From F1-60-MAGs149 sp037133755 (lineage in GTDB: Bacteria; Actinomycetota; Thermoleophilia; Gaiellales; F1-60-MAGs149): 16,215 bases of DNA. A program made the position numbers and the translations under genes. The stretch spans positions 1 through 16,215 of the forward strand of contig JBAXNN010000022.1 in NCBI GenBank assembly GCA_037133755.1. Direction: 5' to 3'. The notes under the pieces were generated by a model. That model made no database searches and was not told where the DNA came from. It saw only the letters and a list, made by a program, of their open reading frames with translations. Of the stretch, positions 1-8,326 are shown in pieces (within the stretch, counting starts at the first letter, position 1; every line of letters starts with the position of its first letter).

Positions 1-332
1 AGCGTGCTGCCGACCGTGGTGCGGCAGGGGCGATGCGCGCCGAAACGACGCGCGTACACCTCGTTATAGGCGGCGAAGTCGCCCGCGAGATCCTGCAGAT
101 GTGCCGTGATCTTGACCACGTCGCTCAGGGTGGCGCCGCCAGCGGCGAGCACCCGCTCAAGGTTGTCGAAGACGAGTTCCGTCTGCGCGGCGACGTCGCC
201 GCCCTCAACCTCGTTGCTGGCGTTGAAGGGCGCCTGGCCCGATGTCCAGAGCATGTCGCCGACCTTGATGGCGGGCGTGTACGGGGCGGACGGCGGCGGT
301 GCGCCCTCCGGGCGGAGCTTTTCCTGCGGCAT
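1..332 (-). CDS. RidA/YjgF/L-PSP family protein (3' end beyond window)
   Basis: The first 110 residues are visible; the C-terminus lies off the left edge. The reading begins MPQEKLRPEG and contains the family block LWTSGQAP (about residues 29-36), then VFDNLERVLAAGGATLSDVVK (about 55-75, helix plus strand). Near the break it has the HRPCRTTVG segment, which carries the conserved arginine that binds the substrate carboxylate in RidA enzymes. RidA proteins hydrolyse reactive enamine/imine intermediates released by PLP enzymes; other members of the superfamily do other things, so the exact role is open. The ATG is preceded by a strong ribosome-binding site (GAGGAGG, 5 nt before the start), one of the best in the window. 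It is divergent from the DUF4389 gene. RidA proteins are about 125-130 residues, so only some 15-20 residues should be missing. Confidence 0.88.
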   Translation of the reverse strand, partial: MPQEKLRPEGAPPPSAPYTPAIKVGDMLWTSGQAPFNASNEVEGGDVAAQTELVFDNLERVLAAGGATLSDVVKITAHLQDLAGDFAAYNEVYARRFGAHRPCRTTVGST

Positions 333-358
333 GAAGTCCTCCTCGGTTGAACACCCGC

Positions 359-364
359 ACACTA
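359..364 (-). promoter_or_regulatory. candidate -10 element for the RidA-family gene
   Basis: Reading the minus strand, TAGTGT lies 26 nt before the ATG. A transcript starting about 7 nt downstream would have a leader of roughly 19-20 nt carrying the GAGGAGG ribosome-binding site. No good -35 box is visible. The element lies inside the 61-bp divergent spacer, 17 nt from the opposing element at 382-387. Confidence 0.4.
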
Positions 365-381
365 GCGTCCACTCAGGCGCG

Positions 382-387
382 TACCCT
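382..387 (+). promoter_or_regulatory. candidate leaderless -10 element for the DUF4389 gene
   Basis: TACCCT is followed by 6 nt (CATTGC) and then the ATG at 394. There is no Shine-Dalgarno sequence. A transcript starting 6-7 nt after the -10 would begin at the ATG, so a leaderless mRNA is predicted. The same geometry recurs at several other genes here. Confidence 0.5.
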
Positions 388-393
388 CATTGC

Positions 394-1077
394 ATGAGCA
401 TTGTCGATCCCGCGGCTGTTCCGCCGACCCCACCGCCGAGCAGTCCCCCCGCCTACCCCGTCAACCTCAACGTGGACTACCCGGAGAGCCCGCGCAACCG
501 CGTGACCGTCTTCTTCCGCGCGATTCTGGCGATCCCGGTCGTCATCCTGCTCGAGTTGTTTGTCCAGTACTCGTCCTCCTCGTCATCGATGAGCGACTTC
601 GGCGGCGCCCAGACGGCTACGGCCCTCGGCGGCTTCATCTTCCTGCCGACGCTGCTTCTGCTCCTGTTCCGCCATCGCTATCCGCGCTGGTGGTTCGACT
701 TCAACGTGCAGTTGCTCGCGTTCGTGAACCGTGTGGGCATCTACGTCTACCTGCTGCGCGACGAATACCCGTCGACCGAAGATCGCCAGGCCCTCAACCT
801 TCGCGTCGCGTATCCCAACGCCAAGGAGGAGCTGTCGCGCGGATTGCCGCTGATCAAGTGGCTGCTCGTGATCCCGCATTACATCGTGCTGTTCTTCCTC
901 GGTATTGGCCTGCTGGTGGTCACGATCATCGCGTGGTTCGCGATCCTCTTCACGGGGCGCTACCCGCGCGGGCTCTTCGATTACACCGTCGGCGTCATGC
1001 GGTGGTCGACGCGGGTGAGTTGCTACGCGATTCTCCTGACGACCGACAAGTACCCGCCCTTCCGCCTCGGCGAGTAG
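394..1077 (+). CDS. DUF4389-family membrane protein
   Basis: This is a 227-residue integral membrane protein. A proline-rich N-terminus (residues 1-22) is followed by hydrophobic segments at about 43-58, 76-92 and 152-187, the last long enough for two membrane passes. The chain is an internal duplication. Unit 1 (about 21-126) runs from PVNLNVDYPE to RYPRWWFDF and LLRDEYP. Unit 2 (about 135-221) runs from LNLRVAYPNA to RYPRGLFDY and LLTTDKYPPF. The repeated RYPRxxFD(F/Y) and (R/T)D(E/K)YP motifs are typical of DUF4389, a family of unknown function common in actinobacteria. The frame is open well upstream, but the ATG at 394 is preferred because it follows a leaderless-type -10 by 6 nt and starts at the family domain. 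No function can be assigned. It is separated from uvrA by 43 bp. Confidence 0.85.
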   Translation: MSIVDPAAVPPTPPPSSPPAYPVNLNVDYPESPRNRVTVFFRAILAIPVVILLELFVQYSSSSSSMSDFGGAQTATALGGFIFLPTLLLLLFRHRYPRWWFDFNVQLLAFVNRVGIYVYLLRDEYPSTEDRQALNLRVAYPNAKEELSRGLPLIKWLLVIPHYIVLFFLGIGLLVVTIIAWFAILFTGRYPRGLFDYTVGVMRWSTRVSCYAILLTTDKYPPFRLGE

Positions 1078-1084
1078 GCCACGC

Positions 1085-1102
1085 GGCCGGCGCTGCCGGG
1101 CC
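1085..1102 (+). terminator. GC-rich hairpin after the DUF4389 gene (possible terminator)
   Basis: Seven base pairs (GGCCGGC with GCCGGGCC, one bulged G) close a 3-nt loop, starting 8 nt after the DUF4389 stop and ending before the uvrA -10. There is no U tract, so termination is only a possibility. In GC-rich DNA such stems also arise by chance. Confidence 0.25.
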
Positions 1103-1108
1103 TGCGAT

Positions 1109-1114
1109 TAGGCT
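1109..1114 (+). promoter_or_regulatory. candidate leaderless -10 element for uvrA
   Basis: TAGGCT, then 6 nt (GGTTGG), then the uvrA ATG at 1121. No ribosome-binding site is present and no -35 box is recognisable. I saw no LexA box of the Gram-positive type (GAAC-N4-GTTC) in the short upstream gap, so SOS control is not evident from the sequence. Confidence 0.5.
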
Positions 1115-1120
1115 GGTTGG

Positions 1121-3967
<2,847 letters not shown>

Positions 3968-3971
3968 GCGG

Positions 3972-3977
3972 TAGGCT
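3972..3977 (+). promoter_or_regulatory. candidate leaderless -10 element for the 125-residue unknown
   Basis: TAGGCT is followed by 7 nt (GCAGGTC) and then the ATG at 3985. It lies entirely inside the 17-bp gap after the uvrA stop codon. The hexamer is identical to the uvrA -10 candidate. GCAGGT could alternatively act as a weak ribosome-binding site but is very close to the ATG. Confidence 0.4.
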
Positions 3978-3984
3978 GCAGGTC

Positions 3985-4362
3985 ATGGATCCACGCCTCG
4001 AGACCATCACGCCCTCCGACGTCGATACCGATCGAGCGATCTGGACCGAGGAGGAGATCGAGTCCTTCGAGGGCATCGACACCTCGGACGGCGAGTGGTA
4101 CGCGATCCGCACCGATCCGTGGCCGTGCCCGGCCTGTGGCGCCGTCTTCCAGTACGTCACCGGTGCCCATCTGGTGCTCGTGGCACCGAGCAAGGACGAT
4201 CTGATTGAGATCGCGGCGCAGTGCCAGAAGATCGGACGCAACGCACGCATCGTCGAGTACGACGACAAGCTGCCAGCGATCTCGATCTTCCAGTGGCGCG
4301 CGCTCGGCCGTCCGGTCCACGGCTTCCGCGAGGATCTTCGCGGTGGCAAGCCGTCGGCCTAG
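3985..4362 (+). CDS. hypothetical protein with a single CPxC knuckle, downstream of uvrA
   Basis: I do not recognise this 125-residue acidic, soluble protein. The N-terminal third is rich in Asp and Glu (TEEEIESFEGIDTSDGEWYA). A CPACG pair at about residues 48-51 sits before a strand-rich segment (FQYVTGAHLVLVAPSKDD). A further Cys (AAQCQ) and a basic stretch follow, and the end is GRPVHGFREDLRGGKPSA. One CxxC plus one more Cys could bind a metal, but a full zinc ribbon is not evident. The start at 3985 is 17 nt after the uvrA stop and 7 nt after a TAGGCT element. Codon use matches its neighbours. The stop codon TAG shares CTAG with the stop of the opposing gene. Co-transcription with uvrA is possible, but a repair role is only a guess. 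Confidence 0.75.
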   Translation: MDPRLETITPSDVDTDRAIWTEEEIESFEGIDTSDGEWYAIRTDPWPCPACGAVFQYVTGAHLVLVAPSKDDLIEIAAQCQKIGRNARIVEYDDKLPAISIFQWRALGRPVHGFREDLRGGKPSA

Positions 4363-5294
4363 GCTGCCGCTTCGACCGCAGCCACCATCCGGCAGCAGAG
4401 GTCCTGCACGTCGGACGGATCGTCGGTGTACTGCGAAGGCTTGAAGCAAATCGACGTGTAGCCCTCGGCGAGCTTGGCGGGGATCGCCTGCATGGCCTCG
4501 TCGAGATCCCCCGGCTGATCGTCGGCGGGGAAGCGCGGCCGGATACCGCCGATCATCTCGATCGACGAGGGGTCGCGACCCGCGGCGGTCATCGCGTCGC
4601 GGATGTCGGCCAGGTCCTGGGGCGTCGGTGTGCCGAACGGATGGAAGCCGTGACCGTAGTCGACGAGACGCCGCAAGATCGGCCCGTGCACGTGCTGGCC
4701 GCCAAACCACAGGCGTGGACCCTCAGGCCTCCAGCACTTGGGCTCGAGGTAGACGTCTTCGAAGTCGTAGAAGTCGCCGTGGAACGACGCGGGCGACTGA
4801 CTCCACACGAGTCGCATGATCGCCAGCTGCTCGTCCAGAATGCGCCCGCGCTTCTTGAACGGCACGCCCATGGCCGCGTACTCCTCGTCGAGCCACGAAA
4901 CCGTGGGCTGCACGACGAGGCGGCCCTCGCTCATCAGATCCAGCGTGGCCAGCTGCGTCGCCGTGTGGAGCGGGTGACGAAGCGGGTAGATCAGCGCCGA
5001 CAGTGCGATCCGGATCTTCGAGGTGCGGGCGGCGATCGCGCTGGCCAACACGACCGAATCAGGCCAGGGCGTGAACGGATCTTGGTTTCCGGGTGCCGCG
5101 TAGTCGCGAGGGTTCGCCATGCGTCCCTCGGCGCCCGCCTTCGGTGTCAGCAAGACGTGGTCGCTGAGCATCACGGTGTCCACGCCGGCCGCCTCTGCGT
5201 CGACGGCCATTTGGACCAGCGCTCGCATATCGCGCTCGGGTGACAGTGACCACTGCTCGAGCAAGACCAGGACGACCCCGGGCTTCACGCCCAC
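4359..5294 (-). CDS. LLM-class (luciferase-like) F420-dependent oxidoreductase
   Basis: This 311-residue protein belongs to the bacterial luciferase-like TIM-barrel superfamily. Actinobacterial members usually use coenzyme F420, and some use FMN. Family features are VMLSDHVLL (about 41-49), a segment with KIRIALSALIYPLRHP (about 93-108), LDLMSEGRLVVQ (about 117-128), then EEYAAMGVPFKKRGRILDEQLAIMRLVW and RLWFGGQ. These resemble the Rv2161c-type F420 subfamily. The substrate is unknown. The start chosen is a GTG 1 nt after the gloA stop (TGA-C-GTG); a second GTG at 5288, giving MKPGVVLV, is an equally plausible start. The 1-bp gap implies translation coupled to gloA on one transcript. The gene ends in the CTAG shared with the opposing gene. 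Confidence 0.88.
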   Translation of the reverse strand: MGVKPGVVLVLLEQWSLSPERDMRALVQMAVDAEAAGVDTVMLSDHVLLTPKAGAEGRMANPRDYAAPGNQDPFTPWPDSVVLASAIAARTSKIRIALSALIYPLRHPLHTATQLATLDLMSEGRLVVQPTVSWLDEEYAAMGVPFKKRGRILDEQLAIMRLVWSQSPASFHGDFYDFEDVYLEPKCWRPEGPRLWFGGQHVHGPILRRLVDYGHGFHPFGTPTPQDLADIRDAMTAAGRDPSSIEMIGGIRPRFPADDQPGDLDEAMQAIPAKLAEGYTSICFKPSQYTDDPSDVQDLCCRMVAAVEAAA

Positions 5295-5295
5295 G

Positions 5296-5685
5296 TCAGT
5301 CGCCTGCGGCCTTCTCGATCAACTCGATGCGGTACCCATCGGGATCACGGACAAAGCACAGGCGAGAGCCGCCCTCACGGATCGAGTACGGTGGCTTTTC
5401 CGGCTGCACGCCGATCTCGGCGAGGCGCGCCAGCGTGCCATCGAGGTCATCGACGTGATACGCGATGTGGCCGTAGCCCGTGCCGATGTCGTAGTCCTCG
5501 GTTCGCCCGAAGTTGAACGTCAGCTCGAGCGGTGTGTTCTCCGACCCCTCCGGGGCAACGTAGATGTTGACCGCCTCATCGCGGATGGGATAGCGCTTCA
5601 GCTCCTTGAAGCCGAGGGCGCCGCAGTAGAACTCGATCGAGCGGTCGATCTCGTTGATGCGGTAGCAGACGTGGGCGTAGTTCAT
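5296..5685 (-). CDS. gloA: lactoylglutathione lyase (glyoxalase I) family protein
   Basis: Glyoxalase I isomerises the hemithioacetal of methylglyoxal and a thiol. The 129-residue chain aligns well with E. coli GloA from memory. It has the expected four metal ligands: His5 (NYAHVCYRI), Glu54 (PLELTFNFG), His73 (YGHIAYHVDD) and Glu121 (PDGYRIELIE), plus the DRSIEFYCGALGFKEL helix. This spacing matches the Ni-dependent bacterial class. The physiological thiol is uncertain, because most actinobacteria use mycothiol rather than glutathione. VOC-fold relatives with other substrates also exist. The ATG at 5685 follows TACGCT by exactly 6 nt and has no ribosome-binding site. The gene begins 17 nt after the panB stop and is followed 1 nt later by the luciferase-like gene. 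Confidence 0.9.
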   Translation of the reverse strand: MNYAHVCYRINEIDRSIEFYCGALGFKELKRYPIRDEAVNIYVAPEGSENTPLELTFNFGRTEDYDIGTGYGHIAYHVDDLDGTLARLAEIGVQPEKPPYSIREGGSRLCFVRDPDGYRIELIEKAAGD

Positions 5686-5691
5686 GCGCCC

Positions 5692-5697
5692 AGCGTA
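5692..5697 (-). promoter_or_regulatory. candidate leaderless -10 element for gloA
   Basis: On the minus strand TACGCT is followed by GGGCGC (6 nt) and the gloA ATG. It lies inside the 17-bp gap after panB, so gloA and the luciferase-like gene could be transcribed independently of the pantothenate genes. No -35 box is recognisable. Confidence 0.5.
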
Positions 5698-5702
5698 GCG
5701 AG

Positions 5703-6611
5703 TCAGAGTGCGGCGACGCCGAGGCCGGCCTGGAAAGCAGCCAGTTCGTCGTCGGCGATCGCGTACGTGTGGCGTTCACTCGGGAAGGCGCGTGCGCGCA
5801 CGTCCTTGACGTAACGACGCACCGCATCGAGCGAGGCTTGATGCAGATCCGCGTAACGCTCGACAAAGCGCGGACTCGACCCAGCGCCAATACCGAGTAG
5901 GTCGTGCCACACCAGCACTTGGCCGTCGGTCTGATTGCCGGCACCAATGCCGATAGTCGGGATCGAGACGCGCTCGGTGACGGCAGCGGCGATCTCGGCC
6001 GGGACGCACTCCAGGACGAGGGCGAAGGCGCCGGCAGCCTGAACGGCGAGGGCGTCATCGACGAGCTGGAGGGCAGCGTCGGCCGTGCGCCCCTGGGCGC
6101 GAAACCCGCCGAGAGCGGTCGCGCTCTGCGGCGTGAGTCCGAGATGGCCCATGACGGGGATGCCCGCGCCCACGATGGCGCGAATGCGACTGAGCGTTGG
6201 CCCAGCGCCCTCGACCTTCACGGCGTCCGCGCCGGCCTCCTTCACGAACCGGCCCGCAGCGAGAATCGCGTCACGATCTGACGGTTGGAAGCTCATAAAG
6301 GGCATGTCCGCGACGACCAAAGGCGCACGCTCGGCTTTGCTCGAGCCGCGCGTCGCGGCGGCGGTCAGCACGAGCATCTCGTCGATCGTAATCGGCATCG
6401 TCGAGTCGTGACCAAGTACGGTCATCGCGGCGGAATCGCCCACGAGAATCACATCGACCCCGGCCTCGGCGGCGGCCTGGCCACTCGGCGCGTCGTACGC
6501 GGTGATCATCACGATCGGTACACCGGTCGACTTCTGCGCGACGAGATCGGGGAGCGCGACCTTACCAGGAGCGGGTGTCGCGGGGGCGGGACGACGCGGG
6601 CGGGTGCTCAT
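5703..6611 (-). CDS. panB: 3-methyl-2-oxobutanoate hydroxymethyltransferase
   Basis: PanB makes ketopantoate from 2-oxoisovalerate and 5,10-methylene-tetrahydrofolate, the first committed step of pantothenate (CoA) synthesis. The 302-residue TIM-barrel enzyme has the metal-site aspartates in VGDS (Asp59) and VADMPF (Asp102). It also has AVKVEGA (Lys132, Glu134), GHLGLTPQ (about 155-162), the catalytic-base region LVLECVP (Glu201) and the TIGIGAG loop (about 219-225). A Pro/Ala-rich N-terminal extension of about 18 residues makes it longer than the 264-residue E. coli enzyme, as in mycobacteria. Its ATG overlaps the panC stop as ATGA, indicating translational coupling; an AAGGA element sits 7 nt upstream. 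The C-terminal tail after RRYVKDVRARAFPS is also longer than in E. coli. panD is not in the window. Confidence 0.97.
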   Translation of the reverse strand: MSTRPRRPAPATPAPGKVALPDLVAQKSTGVPIVMITAYDAPSGQAAAEAGVDVILVGDSAAMTVLGHDSTMPITIDEMLVLTAAATRGSSKAERAPLVVADMPFMSFQPSDRDAILAAGRFVKEAGADAVKVEGAGPTLSRIRAIVGAGIPVMGHLGLTPQSATALGGFRAQGRTADAALQLVDDALAVQAAGAFALVLECVPAEIAAAVTERVSIPTIGIGAGNQTDGQVLVWHDLLGIGAGSSPRFVERYADLHQASLDAVRRYVKDVRARAFPSERHTYAIADDELAAFQAGLGVAAL

Positions 6612-7459
6612 GCGGATTCCTTCGCGTGGAGGGCATCGCTAGCCGAGGCCGGGGCGATGGGGTCGAGCTCGAGGTTGTCAATCAGGCGTGTGCTCCCTAC
6701 CCGGCAGGCGATCAGCACCACGGCAGGTTGCTCAGGGTCGTACGGCGAGAGGTCGGCAGCGCGGAGCTCGAGGTACTCGAACTCGACATCCCGAAGAGAA
6801 ACGTCCAACAGCACAGCGGGATTGCGCTCGCCGGCAGCGTACGCAGCTGCGACGGCCTGCAGCGCCCCGGGAACGGCTGCTGCACGTGCTCGCTCGTCGT
6901 TTGACAGATAGCGGTTGCGCGAACTCATCGCGAGGCCATCTGCCTCACGGATCGTCGGTGCGCCGACGACATCGATACCGAGAGCGAGATCGTGCGCTAC
7001 CCGTTGCAAGATGATCAACTGCTGATAGTCCTTGCGGCCGAAGATCGCGCGCGTCGGTCGCACCAGTCCGAACAGACGCGTGACCACCGTGGCGACGCCG
7101 ACGAAGTGCCCGGGGCGCGAGGCTCCGCAGAGTTCGAGTGCGAGTGGTCCTGGATCGACGATGGTGGAGAACCCAACGGGATAGATCTCATCGACCGCAG
7201 GCGCCCACAGCACGTCAGCGCCGGCGGCTTCCGCAATGGCGGCATCGGCGTCGAGGTCCCGTGGATAGGCATCGAAATCCTCGCCAGGAGCAAACTGCGT
7301 GGGATTGACGAAGTCGGAGACGACCACGGCACTCTTACCGGTGGCCGCGAGCCGGACCAGCGACGCGTGTCCATCGTGTAGCGCCCCCATGGTGGGAACG
7401 AACGTGATCGGGCCGGAGACCGCGTCGTGCAGTTCGGAGACGGAACGGGCGACAATCAC
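6608..7459 (-). CDS. panC: pantothenate synthetase (pantoate--beta-alanine ligase)
   Basis: PanC condenses pantoate with beta-alanine using ATP, through a pantoyl-adenylate, to give pantothenate. The 283-residue chain matches the E. coli length exactly. It shows FVPTMGALHDGH (about 20-31, the HxGH nucleotide-binding motif), DFVNPTQFAPGEDFDAYPRD, GLVRPTRAIFGRKDYQQL and the KMSKS-like loop AMSSRNRYLS. The frame continues upstream to a TTG at 7486. I prefer the GTG at 7459 because it has a GAGG ribosome-binding site 7 nt upstream and gives the family-standard N-terminus MIVARSVSEL. It is the first gene of a panC-panB unit, divergent from fmdB across a 140-bp spacer. A weak -10 candidate (CATCGT, minus strand, 7491-7486) lies 26 nt before the GTG. 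Confidence 0.96.
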   Translation of the reverse strand: MIVARSVSELHDAVSGPITFVPTMGALHDGHASLVRLAATGKSAVVVSDFVNPTQFAPGEDFDAYPRDLDADAAIAEAAGADVLWAPAVDEIYPVGFSTIVDPGPLALELCGASRPGHFVGVATVVTRLFGLVRPTRAIFGRKDYQQLIILQRVAHDLALGIDVVGAPTIREADGLAMSSRNRYLSNDERARAAAVPGALQAVAAAYAAGERNPAVLLDVSLRDVEFEYLELRAADLSPYDPEQPAVVLIACRVGSTRLIDNLELDPIAPASASDALHAKESA

Positions 7460-7587
7460 GGCAGCACCTCGGGGGTGCGAGCACAACGATGAGTGTGGTG
7501 TGGCGTCGAACGCTGCATGTCGGTACCCCTCACGGTGGATGGAGTCCTCGCTGGAAAGCGTACCGGACGTGCGGACACACGGAGCGC

Positions 7588-7593
7588 TACGCT
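7588..7593 (+). promoter_or_regulatory. candidate leaderless -10 element for fmdB-tsaE
   Basis: TACGCT, 6 nt (GCCGCC), then the ATG of the zinc-ribbon gene at 7600. There is no ribosome-binding site. The hexamer and spacing are the same as before gloA. The rest of the 140-bp panC/fmdB spacer (7460-7599) shows no other clear element. Confidence 0.5.
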
Positions 7594-7599
7594 GCCGCC

Positions 7600-7830
7600 A
7601 TGCCGATCTACGAGTTTGCCTGCACCGCGTGTACCACCGAGTTCGAGGAGCTGGTCTCGATGTCCGGCTCGACTGCCGTCAAGTGTCCGTCGTGTGGTTC
7701 GAAGCGCACGGAGAAGCAGCTGTCGTCCTTCCAGCGCGTGCGCGTAGGGCGCGGCGACGTACCCGCTGCCGTGACTGCTGCCGCGGGCGCCGGTGGCGGC
7801 TGTTGTGGCGGCGGCTGCGGCTGCGGCTGA
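7600..7830 (+). CDS. FmdB-family zinc ribbon protein
   Basis: This 76-residue protein begins MPIYEFACTACTTEFEELV, the hallmark of the FmdB putative regulatory zinc-ribbon family. The ribbon is Cys8-x2-Cys11 ... Cys29-x2-Cys32. A Gly-rich, Cys-rich tail follows (Cys68, Cys69, Cys73, Cys75, in GGGCCGGGCGCG) that could bind metal. The family is widespread but its function is poorly known; the name comes from a regulator near formamide-degradation genes. The frame is open upstream, but the ATG at 7600 is the family start and lies 6 nt after TACGCT. The stop TGA is 1 nt before the earliest sensible TTG start of tsaE. The Gly/Cys tail sequence also reads as an Ala-rich stretch in the tsaE frame. 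Confidence 0.85.
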   Translation: MPIYEFACTACTTEFEELVSMSGSTAVKCPSCGSKRTEKQLSSFQRVRVGRGDVPAAVTAAAGAGGGCCGGGCGCG

Positions 7831-7837
7831 GTTGGTC

Positions 7838-8260
7838 GTGACCTCCTTCGAGGTCCCCGCCGATGGCGACCTGACCGAGGTTGCACGTGCGGTGTGCGCC
7901 GCAGTGCGGCCCGGGTACGTGGTGTACCTCGACGGGCCGATCGGCGCGGGGAAGACCACGCTGGTTCAGGCGTGCGCGGCCCTGCTTGAGGTCAACGAGC
8001 CGGTCACCAGCCCGACGTTTGCTCTCGCGCATCGGTATCAGGGGCGGTTGACCGTCGCGCACCTCGATCTCTATCGGCTCGAATCCCAGCCGCTGCGGGA
8101 CCCCTCCGACCTCGGTGAGTATCTTGGCGAGGACGCGATTGCCTTTGTGGAGTGGCCGGAGTTCGGCCAGGCGTGGTTGCCGCCAGCGGACGTCTCCGTG
8201 TCGATCTGCGCGCTGGCCGATACGTCGCGAAGATTCGACGTCACCACGGCCGAATCCTGA
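7838..8260 (+). CDS. tsaE: tRNA threonylcarbamoyladenosine biosynthesis ATPase TsaE
   Basis: TsaE is the ATPase that, with TsaB and TsaD, transfers threonylcarbamoyl to A37 of ANN-decoding tRNAs. The 140-residue chain has Walker A GPIGAGKTT (33-41), the switch-like VTSPTFALAHRY, HLDLYRLE and the Walker-B-like FVEWPE. Its length is near the family norm of about 150. Start choice is uncertain. The frame stays open back to a GTG at 7793, overlapping fmdB with an Ala-rich stretch. GTG 7805, TTG 7832 and GTG 7838 are alternatives. I chose 7838 because it begins right before the conserved SFEVPADGDL region and avoids the overlap. No good ribosome-binding site is seen, so translation may be coupled to fmdB. 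Confidence 0.93.
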   Translation: MTSFEVPADGDLTEVARAVCAAVRPGYVVYLDGPIGAGKTTLVQACAALLEVNEPVTSPTFALAHRYQGRLTVAHLDLYRLESQPLRDPSDLGEYLGEDAIAFVEWPEFGQAWLPPADVSVSICALADTSRRFDVTTAES

Positions 8261-8274
8261 GAGCAACCTGAGAG
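8256..8274 (+). repeat. 8-bp direct repeat with 11-bp period upstream of the propeller gene
   Basis: CCTGAGAG occurs twice (8256-8263 and 8267-8274), separated by CAA. The second copy ends 18 bp before the candidate -35 box at 8293. An 11-bp period places both copies on one face of the helix, as in operators of OmpR/PhoB-type response regulators. The repeat spans the tsaE stop codon, so it could also be chance. Confidence 0.35.
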
Positions 8275-8292
8275 GAATACGAGGCATCGACC

Positions 8293-8320
8293 TTGCGTCG
8301 ACGACGGTCGCACCTAGGAT
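8293..8320 (+). promoter_or_regulatory. candidate promoter (-35 and leaderless -10) of the double-propeller gene
   Basis: TTGCGT (8293-8298) and TAGGAT (8315-8320) are 16 bp apart, and the GTG start follows 6 nt later. This is the only gene in the window with a recognisable -35 box. AGGATGCGGGG also contains an AGGA that could serve as a ribosome-binding site if transcription began further upstream. Confidence 0.5.
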
Positions 8321-8326
8321 GCGGGG

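Noticed and set aside
1078..1120. SOS/LexA control of uvrA
   Set aside because: No GAAC-N4-GTTC type box is present in the upstream gap or the end of the preceding gene.
4221..5243. 340-codon plus-strand frame across the luciferase-like gene
   Set aside because: The translation is Arg/His/Gly-rich with no domain, and the minus-strand gene has family motifs and a coupled junction with gloA.
7460..7486. TTG start at 7486 for panC, nine codons upstream
   Set aside because: No ribosome-binding site precedes it. The GTG at 7459 has GAGG at good spacing and gives the standard 283-residue enzyme.
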